A stretch of DNA of 14,284 nucleotides from JBDNDK01 sp046719185 (GTDB taxonomy: Bacteria > Armatimonadota > UBA5829). The DNA lies in the NCBI GenBank assembly GCA_046719185.1, contig JBDNDK010000046.1, positions 1-14,284 on the forward strand. The letters run 5' to 3'. Positions within the stretch are counted from its first letter, which is position 1. The number at the start of each line of letters is the position of its first letter. The notes beneath the pieces are model-generated. The model did no database searches. It was not told the origin of the DNA and worked only from the letters and a program-made list of their open reading frames with translations. Positions 7,372 to 14,284 of the stretch are shown in pieces. The translations under genes and the position numbers were made by a program.

Positions 7372-8517
7372 TTATTCTCCTTTTGATTGTAAAATTAATC
7401 TTGCTATGTTTTCTGATATTTTCTTTAATAATTCATTAGAATTAGCCATAGCATTCTCTAAACTCATTGGAGAATTACAAATGCTAAATGCAGATGTTAA
7501 ACCAGAATTATATAATGCTGTTATGTCACCCTGAATAGCACCTGCTATCGCAATGACAGGAATATTTTTTTCTTTAACTCTCTTTAGCATACCTCCAATA
7601 GTTTTTCCGTATGCTGTTTGCTCATCAATTTTTCCCTCACCTGTTATGATAACATTAGCATCTTGTATCTGATTATCAAAATCAAGAGCATCTAAAACTA
7701 TATCTATTCCAGATCTAAGTTCAGCATTGAGAAACGCTGCTAGACCAGCACCTAAGCCACCAGCTGCACCAGCACCGGGCAGGTTTGCAACATCTTTTTT
7801 TAAATCTTTTTTTATGATTTCAGCATAATTGTATAAGGCTTTATCTAATATTTGCACCATCTCCGGTGTAGCACCTTTTTGATGTCCGTAAACGGCTGAA
7901 GCACCTTTTTCTCCACATAATGGGTTTGTAACATCACATGCAACTTCTACTTTTATTTTGTTAACAGGAAATAAAAATTGAGACATATCAATATTTGAAA
8001 GCTCCTGCAATGCTTCTCCACCTTGCTCAATTGTATTCCCTTTATTATCAAGAAATTCAGCTCCAAGTGCTCTCATTGCACCTGATCCACCATCATTTGT
8101 TGCACTTCCACCAATTCCTATTATTATATTATCAACACCAGATTTTATTGCACTTTTAATTAACTCTCCAGTGCCATAGGTTGTAGTAATTAATGGGTTT
8201 CTTTCATTCTCTTTTAGAAGTGGTAGTCCTGATGCAGATGCCATTTCAATAACAGCAGTCTTTCCATCACCCAATATACCATAAAATGCCTCTATTTCTC
8301 TCATTAAAGGGTCTCTAACTTTCACTTTTACTATCTTTCCATTTGTAGCACTAATTAATGCATCTACAGTTCCTTCTCCTCCGTCAGCAAGAGGTATTTT
8401 TAATATCTCTAGTGTTATCTTATTAGAGGCATTTTTTAATCCTTTTTCTATGGCATCACAAACTTCAGCTGATGACAAACTTCCTTTGAATGAATCAGGA
8501 CATATAACAACTTTCAT
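7372..8517 (-). CDS. garK: Glycerate 2-kinase (GarK/GlxK family)
   Basis: This 381-residue cytoplasmic kinase matches the bacterial GarK/GlxK type in length and motifs. It transfers phosphate from ATP to D-glycerate, giving 2-phosphoglycerate in characterised members. Visible signatures are PDSFKGSLS (7-15), ADGGEGT (44-50), GIGGSATNDGG (134-144), a glycine-rich LPGAGAAGGLGAGL run (246-259) and TGEGKID (292-298). The start is forced by an in-frame stop just before the ATG. Its best Shine-Dalgarno, GAGGA (8531-8535), is 13 nt away, which is long; the upstream gene ends 9 nt before, in a TAATGA context, so translation may depend on coupling. It sits between the broken glycosidase gene and the oxidoreductase, and near a glyoxylate/hydroxypyruvate reductase that would supply D-glycerate. 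The symbols garK and glxK cannot be told apart from sequence. Confidence 0.95.
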   Translation of the reverse strand: MKVVICPDSFKGSLSSAEVCDAIEKGLKNASNKITLEILKIPLADGGEGTVDALISATNGKIVKVKVRDPLMREIEAFYGILGDGKTAVIEMASASGLPLLKENERNPLITTTYGTGELIKSAIKSGVDNIIIGIGGSATNDGGSGAMRALGAEFLDNKGNTIEQGGEALQELSNIDMSQFLFPVNKIKVEVACDVTNPLCGEKGASAVYGHQKGATPEMVQILDKALYNYAEIIKKDLKKDVANLPGAGAAGGLGAGLAAFLNAELRSGIDIVLDALDFDNQIQDANVIITGEGKIDEQTAYGKTIGGMLKRVKEKNIPVIAIAGAIQGDITALYNSGLTSAFSICNSPMSLENAMANSNELLKKISENIARLILQSKGE

Positions 8518-8526
8518 TTAGAGTCA

Positions 8527-9690
8527 TTACTCCTCTTTTTGTAATAATTCCAGTTTTGCAGAATTTACAAAGAAACCTGCAGTTCCACCTGGCTTTCCTA
8601 CAAGCACAAATTCTGCAGTTATTTTGTCATTATTTTTAAGTTCATTAATGTTTATATCATAAGACATAAATTTTGTTTGCCCATTCTCTGTTGGAGGAAG
8701 CTTTATTTCATCATCAAATATTCTTAAAACGGCTTCTTCACCATCTTTGCTGCCATCAAGATCTGTAATGTAAAAACTAATTTTTGCAGACCCTATCTTT
8801 TTAATATTCTTTATATTATCAAATTCAATAACAGCTTTTGTTCCGATATTACCAAGTACATCAGCACTATATGGCTGACCAGATATAACAAAAGTTCTTT
8901 TCATTAAAGCTATATTTTCTGGTGCAATTAATTCATCAATTTGTGAGTTTTCTTTTTGTACACCACCGATTATATTTATTGCCTGTTTCATTCCCTCCAT
9001 CTCAAAATAATCTGAGATGTTAGGTTTCATTGATGCTAGTTCATTTAGTTCAATATTCATTTCTTTTACTTTTCTTAGTTTTTCAGCAAACAAATCGAAT
9101 TTTCTTTGTTTTTTCGCAACAAAAGCTTCTGCAATATAAAATCTTGATTCAAACCACATTCTAAACCATTTTGTTTGAATCATCAAATCATCAAAGTTTT
9201 TTTTGTAAGTTGGATTTACTTTATTTTCAATACTAAACAGCAAATCCTCTGCTGTCTTCATTTTTTTATAGAAAAGCTTCATATTATTTAAGCCTTCATT
9301 CAATTCATCAATAGTTAGACCTTTTATTCTAGTTAAACCAAATGCATTATGAGTCCTAAAGCAGTCTTGATATTCAGGAATTCCACCGTAACCATATGCA
9401 TAATCATTCAAAACATCTTGGAAATGTTCCATTGCTTCATAAACTGCATCAACAGTATCTTTACCATAATGAAGTAAATAGTAGTTCTTAATTAATCCTT
9501 CAATGTCAGGTGATTGTTCGCTGTTTAATTTTGCCATTGCTATATAGTTTGTTACAGTCACCCAATCAAAATCTTTCTCACCTACAATTGTTGGAAATCC
9601 AGATAGATTTGGAATTTGATCTATATATGGTGAATATCTTTGTATTCCTCTATCAAGAAGTGAATATCGCACTCCACCTATTGACTGCAT
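8527..9690 (-). CDS. C-terminal fragment of the frameshifted secreted glycosidase-like protein
   Basis: This 387-residue frame starts at an internal ATG (9690) without a signal peptide or a convincing ribosome binding site. The same frame stays open upstream to 9816, adding about 42 plausible residues (including KWGRDWETTDDPE and ITAVPQFVLID), so it is a fragment of a longer protein. It holds the end of a barrel-like domain, then a helical region (about 40-215) with DIEGLIKNYYLLHYGKDT, resembling the C-terminal helices of GH67/GH20-like proteins. A C-terminal beta-sandwich (about 230-385) resembles carbohydrate-binding folds. It continues the fragment at 9741-10976 in another frame. The stop lies 9 nt before the glycerate kinase start. 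No single family name is certain. Confidence 0.75.
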   Translation of the reverse strand: MQSIGGVRYSLLDRGIQRYSPYIDQIPNLSGFPTIVGEKDFDWVTVTNYIAMAKLNSEQSPDIEGLIKNYYLLHYGKDTVDAVYEAMEHFQDVLNDYAYGYGGIPEYQDCFRTHNAFGLTRIKGLTIDELNEGLNNMKLFYKKMKTAEDLLFSIENKVNPTYKKNFDDLMIQTKWFRMWFESRFYIAEAFVAKKQRKFDLFAEKLRKVKEMNIELNELASMKPNISDYFEMEGMKQAINIIGGVQKENSQIDELIAPENIALMKRTFVISGQPYSADVLGNIGTKAVIEFDNIKNIKKIGSAKISFYITDLDGSKDGEEAVLRIFDDEIKLPPTENGQTKFMSYDININELKNNDKITAEFVLVGKPGGTAGFFVNSAKLELLQKEE

Positions 9691-9740
9691 TTCCTCACCC
9701 GGCAGTGCTTGGTCTATTAATACAAATTGAGGAACGGCTG

Positions 9741-10976
9741 TTATTCTTTCAAATGGAATTTCAGGGTCATCTGTGGTTTCCCAATCCCTTCCCCATTTGT
9801 TTTGCAGATAGATATCTTAAGGAAGTCTTTTTGCAAACTCATTTCTGCCACCTGCTTGTATAAAACCATTTTTCCATCAGGTTTTTCTTCTTTTACAATA
9901 TTAATGATTTTTTCTGTCAAGTTCTCAAGAATATTTCTATATTGACCAGACAATAAATCTTCTTCACTTGGAAAGGATTCACCCCACCATCTTACATGCA
10001 ATCCTCCCAAAGATGGATATTGCCTCATTATTGCTCTAATTTGTGCTTCAAATATTTCAATTGTCTTTGGACTAGACATTATAAAAGGAAGTGGATATTC
10101 CGGATTAGATCTTGTACCAATGATTTCGGGATAATTAGACTGAATATGAGGATTTGCACCACCAGGCACATAATTCATAAACAATGGAGTTAATCCTCTG
10201 CTTCTAGCATATTTAAGCAGTTCTTTTCTTTTTTGTGCAGCAAGCAATATTTCTTTATCAGGATAGTGTGACATCCCCCTTGTTGTAGAGCTAAGAGCTA
10301 ATTCCCACCAGTTAGTGCCAGTGCTATAGGGCCAATTTGTGATGCAATTTGCTCTATGTCTTGCTGCCCAATCACACCACATCTTCCATATCTCAGCTTG
10401 CTCCAAATTGCCTTCTGCAATACCAGAATATGTATTGTATTTTTTATAAGGTGTATCAGTCTCTATTAAATCACCAACATTTAATGCCATATTAGTCATT
10501 TGAAATGACCGCATTGAATAAAAAGGTTTATCTTGCATAGATGTTGTTGGCAGGTTGCGAATGAAATTTCTTGCTTGTCCTTTTTTTACAGGGAAATCTA
10601 TATCAACTGTTTTATTATCACCCAATCTATCAGTTGTATTTGCCATTATCCATTCAATCAAATGACAAACTCCATACATTATCCCATTGCCTGAAGCACT
10701 GCTTATTTTAATAATTTTTGAATCTATATCAATAGTAAATGATTCATCATTTTTATCTATTTTATCCGCTAAAACTAAATTGACTGTAATATCATTATCA
10801 TTACTTGTTTGAGATTCAATAACACTGATATTGGTTAGTAATTCCAATCTTTCTTTTAAAAGTATGAATGTGTATTCTGGGATTATTTCTTGATTATTGG
10901 ATTTTATTAAAATATCTGCATGCACCATGCTGCACATAAAACATAATATAACTGTTAATAATATTAATATTTTCAT
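9741..10976 (-). CDS. N-terminal fragment of the frameshifted secreted glycosidase-like protein
   Basis: The frame gives 411 residues, of which about the first 375 are likely native. A Sec signal peptide covers 1-20 (cleavage after VHA). A small alpha/beta domain (about 21-112) ends in SGNGIMYGVCHLIEWI, the pattern of the N-terminal domain that precedes the barrel in GH67, GH20 and related families. The barrel that follows has many aromatic and acidic residues: ITNWPYSTGTNWWE (212-225), LFMNYVPGG (265-273) and HVRWWGESF (327-335). E333 is a candidate catalytic acid. The ATG at 10976 is chosen because GGAG (10983-10986) is 6 nt upstream and the signal peptide starts there; an earlier ATG at 11015 lacks both. 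An alpha-glucuronidase-like activity is possible but unproven. A weak promoter-like pair, TTGTTA and TAGTAT (minus strand, 11026-10999), lies just upstream. Confidence 0.75.
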   Translation of the reverse strand: MKILILLTVILCFMCSMVHADILIKSNNQEIIPEYTFILLKERLELLTNISVIESQTSNDNDITVNLVLADKIDKNDESFTIDIDSKIIKISSASGNGIMYGVCHLIEWIMANTTDRLGDNKTVDIDFPVKKGQARNFIRNLPTTSMQDKPFYSMRSFQMTNMALNVGDLIETDTPYKKYNTYSGIAEGNLEQAEIWKMWCDWAARHRANCITNWPYSTGTNWWELALSSTTRGMSHYPDKEILLAAQKRKELLKYARSRGLTPLFMNYVPGGANPHIQSNYPEIIGTRSNPEYPLPFIMSSPKTIEIFEAQIRAIMRQYPSLGGLHVRWWGESFPSEEDLLSGQYRNILENLTEKIINIVKEEKPDGKMVLYKQVAEMSLQKDFLKISICKTNGEGIGKPQMTLKFHLKE

Positions 10977-11028
10977 TATTATCTCCATATAATTAGTGAT
11001 ACTATATAATATCAAATTATTAACAAAT

Positions 11029-11055
11029 AAAAAAACGGTGCGTTTTTCAGCACCG
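11029..11055 (-). terminator. Rho-independent terminator of the 2-hydroxyacid dehydrogenase gene
   Basis: CGGTGC (11036-11041) and GCACCG (11050-11055) form a GC-rich 6-bp stem with an 8-nt loop. On the minus strand it is followed by seven T residues (11035-11029). It lies 21 nt after the dehydrogenase stop and separates that gene from the glycosidase operon. Confidence 0.88.
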
Positions 11056-11076
11056 CTTTCCTATTGTAAACAGAAA

Positions 11077-12051
11077 TTAGTTAATTTCAGGATTAACTTG
11101 TGTTGGAAGTGGTTTTCCAGCAAGTCCTGCTAGTAGGTTGTCTGCAGCCATATGAGCCATCTTTGTTCTTGTTGCAACAGATGCTGATGCTATATGAGGA
11201 ACAACTGTAACATTGTCAAGTGTTAATAATGGATCATCAGCTGGAATTGGCTCAACATCAAATACATCAAGACCAGCATGAGCAATTTTTTTGTCTTTTA
11301 GAGCTGTGTATAATGCTTTTTGATCAACAACAGGACCTCTTGCTGTGTTTATAAGAATTGCAGTATCTTTCATCATATCAAATTCTTTTGTGCTAATTAG
11401 ATGCCTTGTAGATTCCATTAAAGGAACATGCAAAGATATAAAATCACTCTCTTTTAACAGAGTTTCCATCTCAACATATTTTATTCCAAGTTCTTGTTCT
11501 GCTGTCTCATTTCTAATAGCATCATGGTAAATAAGTTTCATATCAAAACCTTTACCTCTTTTTGCCATTTCTTGACCAATTCTGCCAAGTCCTACAATTC
11601 CAAGTGTGGCATGATGAATATCTTGACCTAAAAACAGCATAGGTCCCCATGTTTTCCATTTGCCTTCTCTTGTGTATTTATCTGCTTCCACAATTCTTCT
11701 TGCAGATGCCATCAAAAGAGTAAATGCAAGGTCAGCTGTTGTCTCTGTTAAAACTCCTGGGGTGTTTCCAACTGGTATCTTTCTTGCTGTTGCAGCTGGA
11801 ATATCAATATTATCAAATCCAACAGCATAATTTGAAATAACTTTCAGATTAGGATTTGCATCCATTAATTCAGCATCAATTTTATCTGTTAAAAGACAAA
11901 GCAAACCATCTATGGACTTAACTTTTTCAATTAAAACTTCTCTTGGAGGAGGAAGTTCATCTTGCCACACTTCCATATCTGCAGATTCAGCTATTTTATC
12001 TAATGCAGATTGAGGAAGTATTCTAGTTACAAAAACTTTTGGTTTAGACAT
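11077..12051 (-). CDS. gyaR: D-2-hydroxyacid dehydrogenase, glyoxylate/hydroxypyruvate reductase type
   Basis: This 324-residue cytoplasmic NAD(P)H-dependent enzyme belongs to the D-isomer-specific 2-hydroxyacid dehydrogenase family, close to the GyaR/GhrB group. It should reduce glyoxylate to glycolate and hydroxypyruvate to D-glycerate. Visible features are NYAVGFDNID (74-83), the Rossmann motif GLGRIG (154-159) and the catalytic set R238 (NTARGP), E267 (DVEP) and H286 (VPHIAS). The ATG at 12051 has GAGGTG 9 nt upstream; an open frame continues to 12123 but its extra residues do not look native. It has its own candidate promoter with a perfect TATAAT and its own terminator. It is divergent from a large secreted gene with which it shares an inverted-repeat control region. 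With the glycerate kinase two genes downstream it would form a hydroxypyruvate to 2-phosphoglycerate route. Tartronate semialdehyde or another 2-oxo acid are alternative substrates. Confidence 0.93.
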   Translation of the reverse strand: MSKPKVFVTRILPQSALDKIAESADMEVWQDELPPPREVLIEKVKSIDGLLCLLTDKIDAELMDANPNLKVISNYAVGFDNIDIPAATARKIPVGNTPGVLTETTADLAFTLLMASARRIVEADKYTREGKWKTWGPMLFLGQDIHHATLGIVGLGRIGQEMAKRGKGFDMKLIYHDAIRNETAEQELGIKYVEMETLLKESDFISLHVPLMESTRHLISTKEFDMMKDTAILINTARGPVVDQKALYTALKDKKIAHAGLDVFDVEPIPADDPLLTLDNVTVVPHIASASVATRTKMAHMAADNLLAGLAGKPLPTQVNPEIN

Positions 12052-12088
12052 AATTATAATCACCTCGTTAGTATGGTTGACAGTGAAT

Positions 12089-12117
12089 ATTATACACATA
12101 ACTTGCAACTGAGTCGA
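12089..12117 (-). promoter_or_regulatory. Candidate sigma70-type promoter of the dehydrogenase
   Basis: On the minus strand TCGACT (12117-12112) and a perfect TATAAT (12094-12089) are 17 bp apart. Transcription would start near 12082, giving a leader of about 30 nt that contains the GAGGTG ribosome binding site. The -10 box overlaps the left inner repeat arm. Confidence 0.55.
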
Positions 12118-12131
12118 TAGCAAAATAATTC

Positions 12132-12160
12132 TTGAATATAATTTATGTGTATGCTATATT
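12132..12160 (+). promoter_or_regulatory. Candidate sigma70-type promoter of the divergent secreted protein gene
   Basis: TTGAAT (12132-12137) and TATATT (12155-12160) are separated by 17 bp (4/6 and 5/6 consensus matches). Transcription would start near 12167, shortly before GAGGTG (12177-12182). The right inner repeat arm (12143-12152) lies in the spacer, where a bound repressor would block polymerase. Confidence 0.5.
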
Positions 12161-12189
12161 TACTTAATTATTTTTTGAGGTGATTATTT

Positions 12190-14284
12190 TTGACTCTAAC
12201 AGAACTAATCTATATTGTATTTTTTATATCTATAGCATCTATATGTTTTGCTTCTTTTCAATTAAATATAGATAGTGAATTGAATGTAAATATATATGAT
12301 GGATCAAATAAGAAAATTATAGATAATGAGCCATTATTTATATTGAATGATGACAAAATACAATCTGTAAAAGAAATTAATGCTCATAATTGGACAGTTA
12401 CATTTAATAAGCTAGATTCTGTTACATGTGATGTTACAAGAATTGGTAAAGGCCAATATAATGAAGAGTGTTTTGAAATCAGAATAAAAAATAATTCAAA
12501 TGATGCTGTTGATATTAATCTTCTTCCATCATTTAGCAGTTGGTCTTTAGATGAAAAATCAATTAACTCACTAAATCCCCAATATTTATTGATAAATGAT
12601 CAAAAAGGTGCAGTTTTTGGAAGTATAGGACAAATGACTTGTCATTCACTTGGTGGTTCATTTGTAGGTTCTTCATTTTCTACTATTCCTATTTTAGATA
12701 ACAAAAAATATTTGTGTGCTTTTTCTTACATAAAAAATGGAAATACAAATATTCCTTCAAATCAATCTGTAACATTTAGCCTGCATATTGATATGGGAGA
12801 TGGAGATAGAAATGATGCATTAGAGTTAGTATACAGAAAAAGAGGCGGATATCATATTGATGTTTCAAAATATGATTATTCTGAATATGAAAGAATCCCT
12901 TGGGTGAAAGATATTGTTGCTGGATGGATTAATTGGTCTTGGGACAAAGATGTAATTGAACCAAGAACTGGTGAATATAATTTATATGATTCTTTATTAG
13001 AGGCCAAGAAAACAATTGGTGGATATGATGTTTATATGTTCTGGCCATTTTGGCCTAGAGCTGGATTTGATGATAGACTCCAATTTGATGTCTATAGAGA
13101 TTTCCCAAATGGAACAAAAGGGATTAAGGAACAAATATCAAAAGCTAAAGAATTAGGGACAAAGATTATTCTGGGATATTGCTTTTGGAGTGAAGGAGAT
13201 AAATTTGGCTGGGATAATGAAGATGTTCAAAAAAAATCTTTTGAAGAATTAGTTGATTTAGTAATTGAAGTTGGAGCTGATGGTGTAATAATCGATTGTA
13301 TGGCGACCACTCCATCTGACATTTTAAAAAAAGCAAGATTAGAAGGTTACAATATACTTTCATATAATGAATGGGACCCAAGCTGGTGGGAATCTCAAAC
13401 CAATTTGATGGGTAGAATGCATAATGGTTTGGTGATGAATTATTTCAATTTGAAGAAATATATGGCACCACATCATCCAATTTTAAGAGTTGTTGGCACT
13501 GGTGCAAAAAATGAATCTATGAGAAACAGTGCAGTTGTCAGCTTCTTTAATGGTCACGGTTATGAAATTCTTAATATGTGGCCTGATAGAAATCCTTCTA
13601 ACCTTAAAAATTTATCAATAATTGCCAGAGCAATTGATATATTAAGAACTAATAGATCTAATTTTCAATCAACTAATTGGAAGCCTTTTATAAAAACAGA
13701 AAATGATAAAGTATGGGCTAACCATTGGAATGATGGCAAAAAAGAAATATATACACTATGTGGAACTGATGTTAATGGACATTATGGCAAACTTTTAAAA
13801 CTTCAGCATAATCCAAATGTTCATTATGTAGATTTATGGAGGTGCAGAAATATTGAACCAATAATTGAAGACGATTTTGACATAATCCCGTATGATGTTG
13901 ATCCTTACACTCCTAATATTGGCATTCCAATAGCAACGGGTGATTTTTCTGCAGGGTGTATTGCTGTTTTGCCAAAGATAATTAAAGCAAATAGATTTCT
14001 GGAAATGCTAAATATTGAAATTAATGAAAACGTAGATGATTGTGTATTAGAGATATATTTAGATGAAATAAAACCTGATTCAAAAGTATTAAAACAACCT
14101 GCTAAAAAAAATATATCTATTGATATATACAAAGAATTTGGATACACAAACTCAGCAATTATAATAAGATTAATGGATAAATATAATCAAATGCTTGATA
14201 TGACAATTATTGATGAGGATAACACAAGATTTTTCAGAATTGAAAAACCAGAAAGAACCAAGAAAGTTGATATAAAAAATCCAC
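12190..14284 (+). CDS. Large secreted protein with glycosidase-like barrel (3' end beyond window)
   Basis: The frame is open from a TTG at 12190 to the window edge (698 codons, no stop), so the protein is longer than seen. GAGGTG (12177-12182) lies 7 nt before the TTG. No ATG or GTG nearby in frame would keep the N-terminus, which is a Sec signal peptide (1-21, cleavage near CFA). A beta-rich domain (about 23-215) comes first. A probable TIM barrel follows, with GWINWSWDKD (245-254), VYMFWPFWPRAG (281-292), KIILGYCFWSEGD (325-337) and GADGVIIDCM (362-371). The last places D369 at a strand end, as the nucleophile in clan GH-D and GH31-like enzymes. A second beta-rich region occupies the C-terminal part. 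Aromatic residues are dense, as in sugar-binding clefts. The exact family and substrate are not recognised. It is divergent from the dehydrogenase and shares its regulatory region, suggesting a common sugar signal. Confidence 0.8.
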   Translation, partial: MTLTELIYIVFFISIASICFASFQLNIDSELNVNIYDGSNKKIIDNEPLFILNDDKIQSVKEINAHNWTVTFNKLDSVTCDVTRIGKGQYNEECFEIRIKNNSNDAVDINLLPSFSSWSLDEKSINSLNPQYLLINDQKGAVFGSIGQMTCHSLGGSFVGSSFSTIPILDNKKYLCAFSYIKNGNTNIPSNQSVTFSLHIDMGDGDRNDALELVYRKRGGYHIDVSKYDYSEYERIPWVKDIVAGWINWSWDKDVIEPRTGEYNLYDSLLEAKKTIGGYDVYMFWPFWPRAGFDDRLQFDVYRDFPNGTKGIKEQISKAKELGTKIILGYCFWSEGDKFGWDNEDVQKKSFEELVDLVIEVGADGVIIDCMATTPSDILKKARLEGYNILSYNEWDPSWWESQTNLMGRMHNGLVMNYFNLKKYMAPHHPILRVVGTGAKNESMRNSAVVSFFNGHGYEILNMWPDRNPSNLKNLSIIARAIDILRTNRSNFQSTNWKPFIKTENDKVWANHWNDGKKEIYTLCGTDVNGHYGKLLKLQHNPNVHYVDLWRCRNIEPIIEDDFDIIPYDVDPYTPNIGIPIATGDFSAGCIAVLPKIIKANRFLEMLNIEINENVDDCVLEIYLDEIKPDSKVLKQPAKKNISIDIYKEFGYTNSAIIIRLMDKYNQMLDMTIIDEDNTRFFRIEKPERTKKVDIKNP

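Larger units (their letters stand above)
8527..10976 (-). pseudogene. Frameshifted secreted glycosidase-like gene (about 815 codons)
   Basis: Two reading frames on the minus strand together encode one secreted protein. Frame A runs from 10976 and makes sense to about KMVLYKQ (near 9852). Frame B becomes sensible from about GGRNEFAKRLP (near 9850), meets a TAA at 9817-9819, then continues as DIYLQNKW and on to 8527. Frame A ends in low-complexity, implausible sequence at 9741. Joining them needs a -1 shift around 9850-9873, plus a change of the TAA to a sense codon. A single shift after 9817 is the minimal alternative. Two lesions favour a pseudogene over one sequencing error. I see no slippery heptamer in the right frame for programmed -1 shifting. 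The gene heads the operon, so the lesion may affect expression of the kinase and oxidoreductase. Confidence 0.7.
12056..12187. repeat. Two nested inverted repeats in the divergent control region
   Basis: The outer arms, ATAATCACCTC (12056-12066) and GAGGTGATTAT (12177-12187), are 11 bp and contain both ribosome binding sites. The inner arms, ATACACATAA (12092-12101) and TTATGTGTAT (12143-12152), are 10 bp. Both pairs are perfect and have nearly the same centre (12121.5 and 12122). The gaps between outer and inner arm are 25 and 24 nt, with only loose similarity. Thus the two leaders resemble each other in mirror image. The inner arms touch both candidate promoters and are 51 bp apart centre to centre. 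They are candidate operator half-sites; the outer arms may simply reflect a common Shine-Dalgarno. Confidence 0.6.

Noticed and set aside
9817..9819. Reassignment of TAA to a sense codon
   Set aside because: Other genes in the window (receiver, htrA, glycerate kinase, oxidoreductase) end naturally at TAA.
9741..9873. Programmed -1 ribosomal frameshift in the glycosidase-like gene
   Set aside because: The A-rich runs near GCAAAAAG and CAAAACAAA are not in the frame needed for a slippery heptamer, and the downstream frame is closed by a TAA, so any slip would have to occur after it. A mutation or assembly error is simpler.
12077..12082. Perfect TTGACA on the plus strand as a -35 box
   Set aside because: No acceptable -10 hexamer lies 16-18 bp downstream, and a start there would be far from the gene. 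The pair at 12132/12155 fits better.
12052..12123. N-terminal extension of the dehydrogenase from an ATG at 12123
   Set aside because: The ATG at 12051 has a good ribosome binding site and gives the family's usual N-terminus. The extension covers the candidate promoter.

Overview
This is an AT-rich window (about one third G+C by eye) with bacterial gene structure: Shine-Dalgarno sites of the AGGTGAT/GAGG type, TAA-biased stops, hairpin-plus-T terminators and two TTG starts. Several proteins carry Sec-type signal peptides and there is a membrane-anchored HtrA protease, so a diderm, saccharolytic, probably fermentative bacterium is likely. I cannot place it in a phylum. The mix of a GH123/DUF4091-like protein, a Gfo/Idh oxidoreductase and pyrophosphate-type pyruvate phosphate dikinase recalls under-sampled polysaccharide-degrading lineages, but that is only an impression.

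Layout. (1) 1-3300, plus strand: an 18-bp AT-rich inverted repeat, a stand-alone CheY-like receiver, an HtrA-type serine protease and a secreted GH123/DUF4091-like protein, ended by a large terminator. (2) 3301-6220, plus strand: ppdK as its own unit, with a recognisable promoter, a leader of about 120 nt containing a terminator-like hairpin, and a terminator shared with the convergent genes. (3) 6219-10976, minus strand: a tightly packed operon of a secreted glycosidase-like gene (broken by a frameshift and an in-frame stop), a glycerate 2-kinase and a Gfo/Idh/MocA oxidoreductase. (4) 11077-12051, minus strand: a glyoxylate/hydroxypyruvate reductase with its own terminator. (5) 12190 to the right edge, plus strand: a large secreted protein with a glycosidase-like barrel, divergent from the reductase and cut off by the window end. 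It has a TTG start and no stop inside the window, so a search for complete ORFs would miss it.

How the genes fit together. Three unrelated-looking secreted glycosidase-type proteins suggest uptake and breakdown of a complex glycan. The reductase (hydroxypyruvate or tartronate semialdehyde to D-glycerate), the glycerate kinase (D-glycerate to 2-phosphoglycerate) and PPDK (PEP to pyruvate, after enolase) form a plausible route from sugar-acid fragments to pyruvate. The 138-bp divergent region between the reductase and the large secreted gene contains two nested inverted repeats centred on the same point, which suggests shared control of sugar degradation and glycerate formation. I see no tRNA, rRNA, CRISPR array or insertion sequence. 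No stretch over 300 bases lacks a gene.
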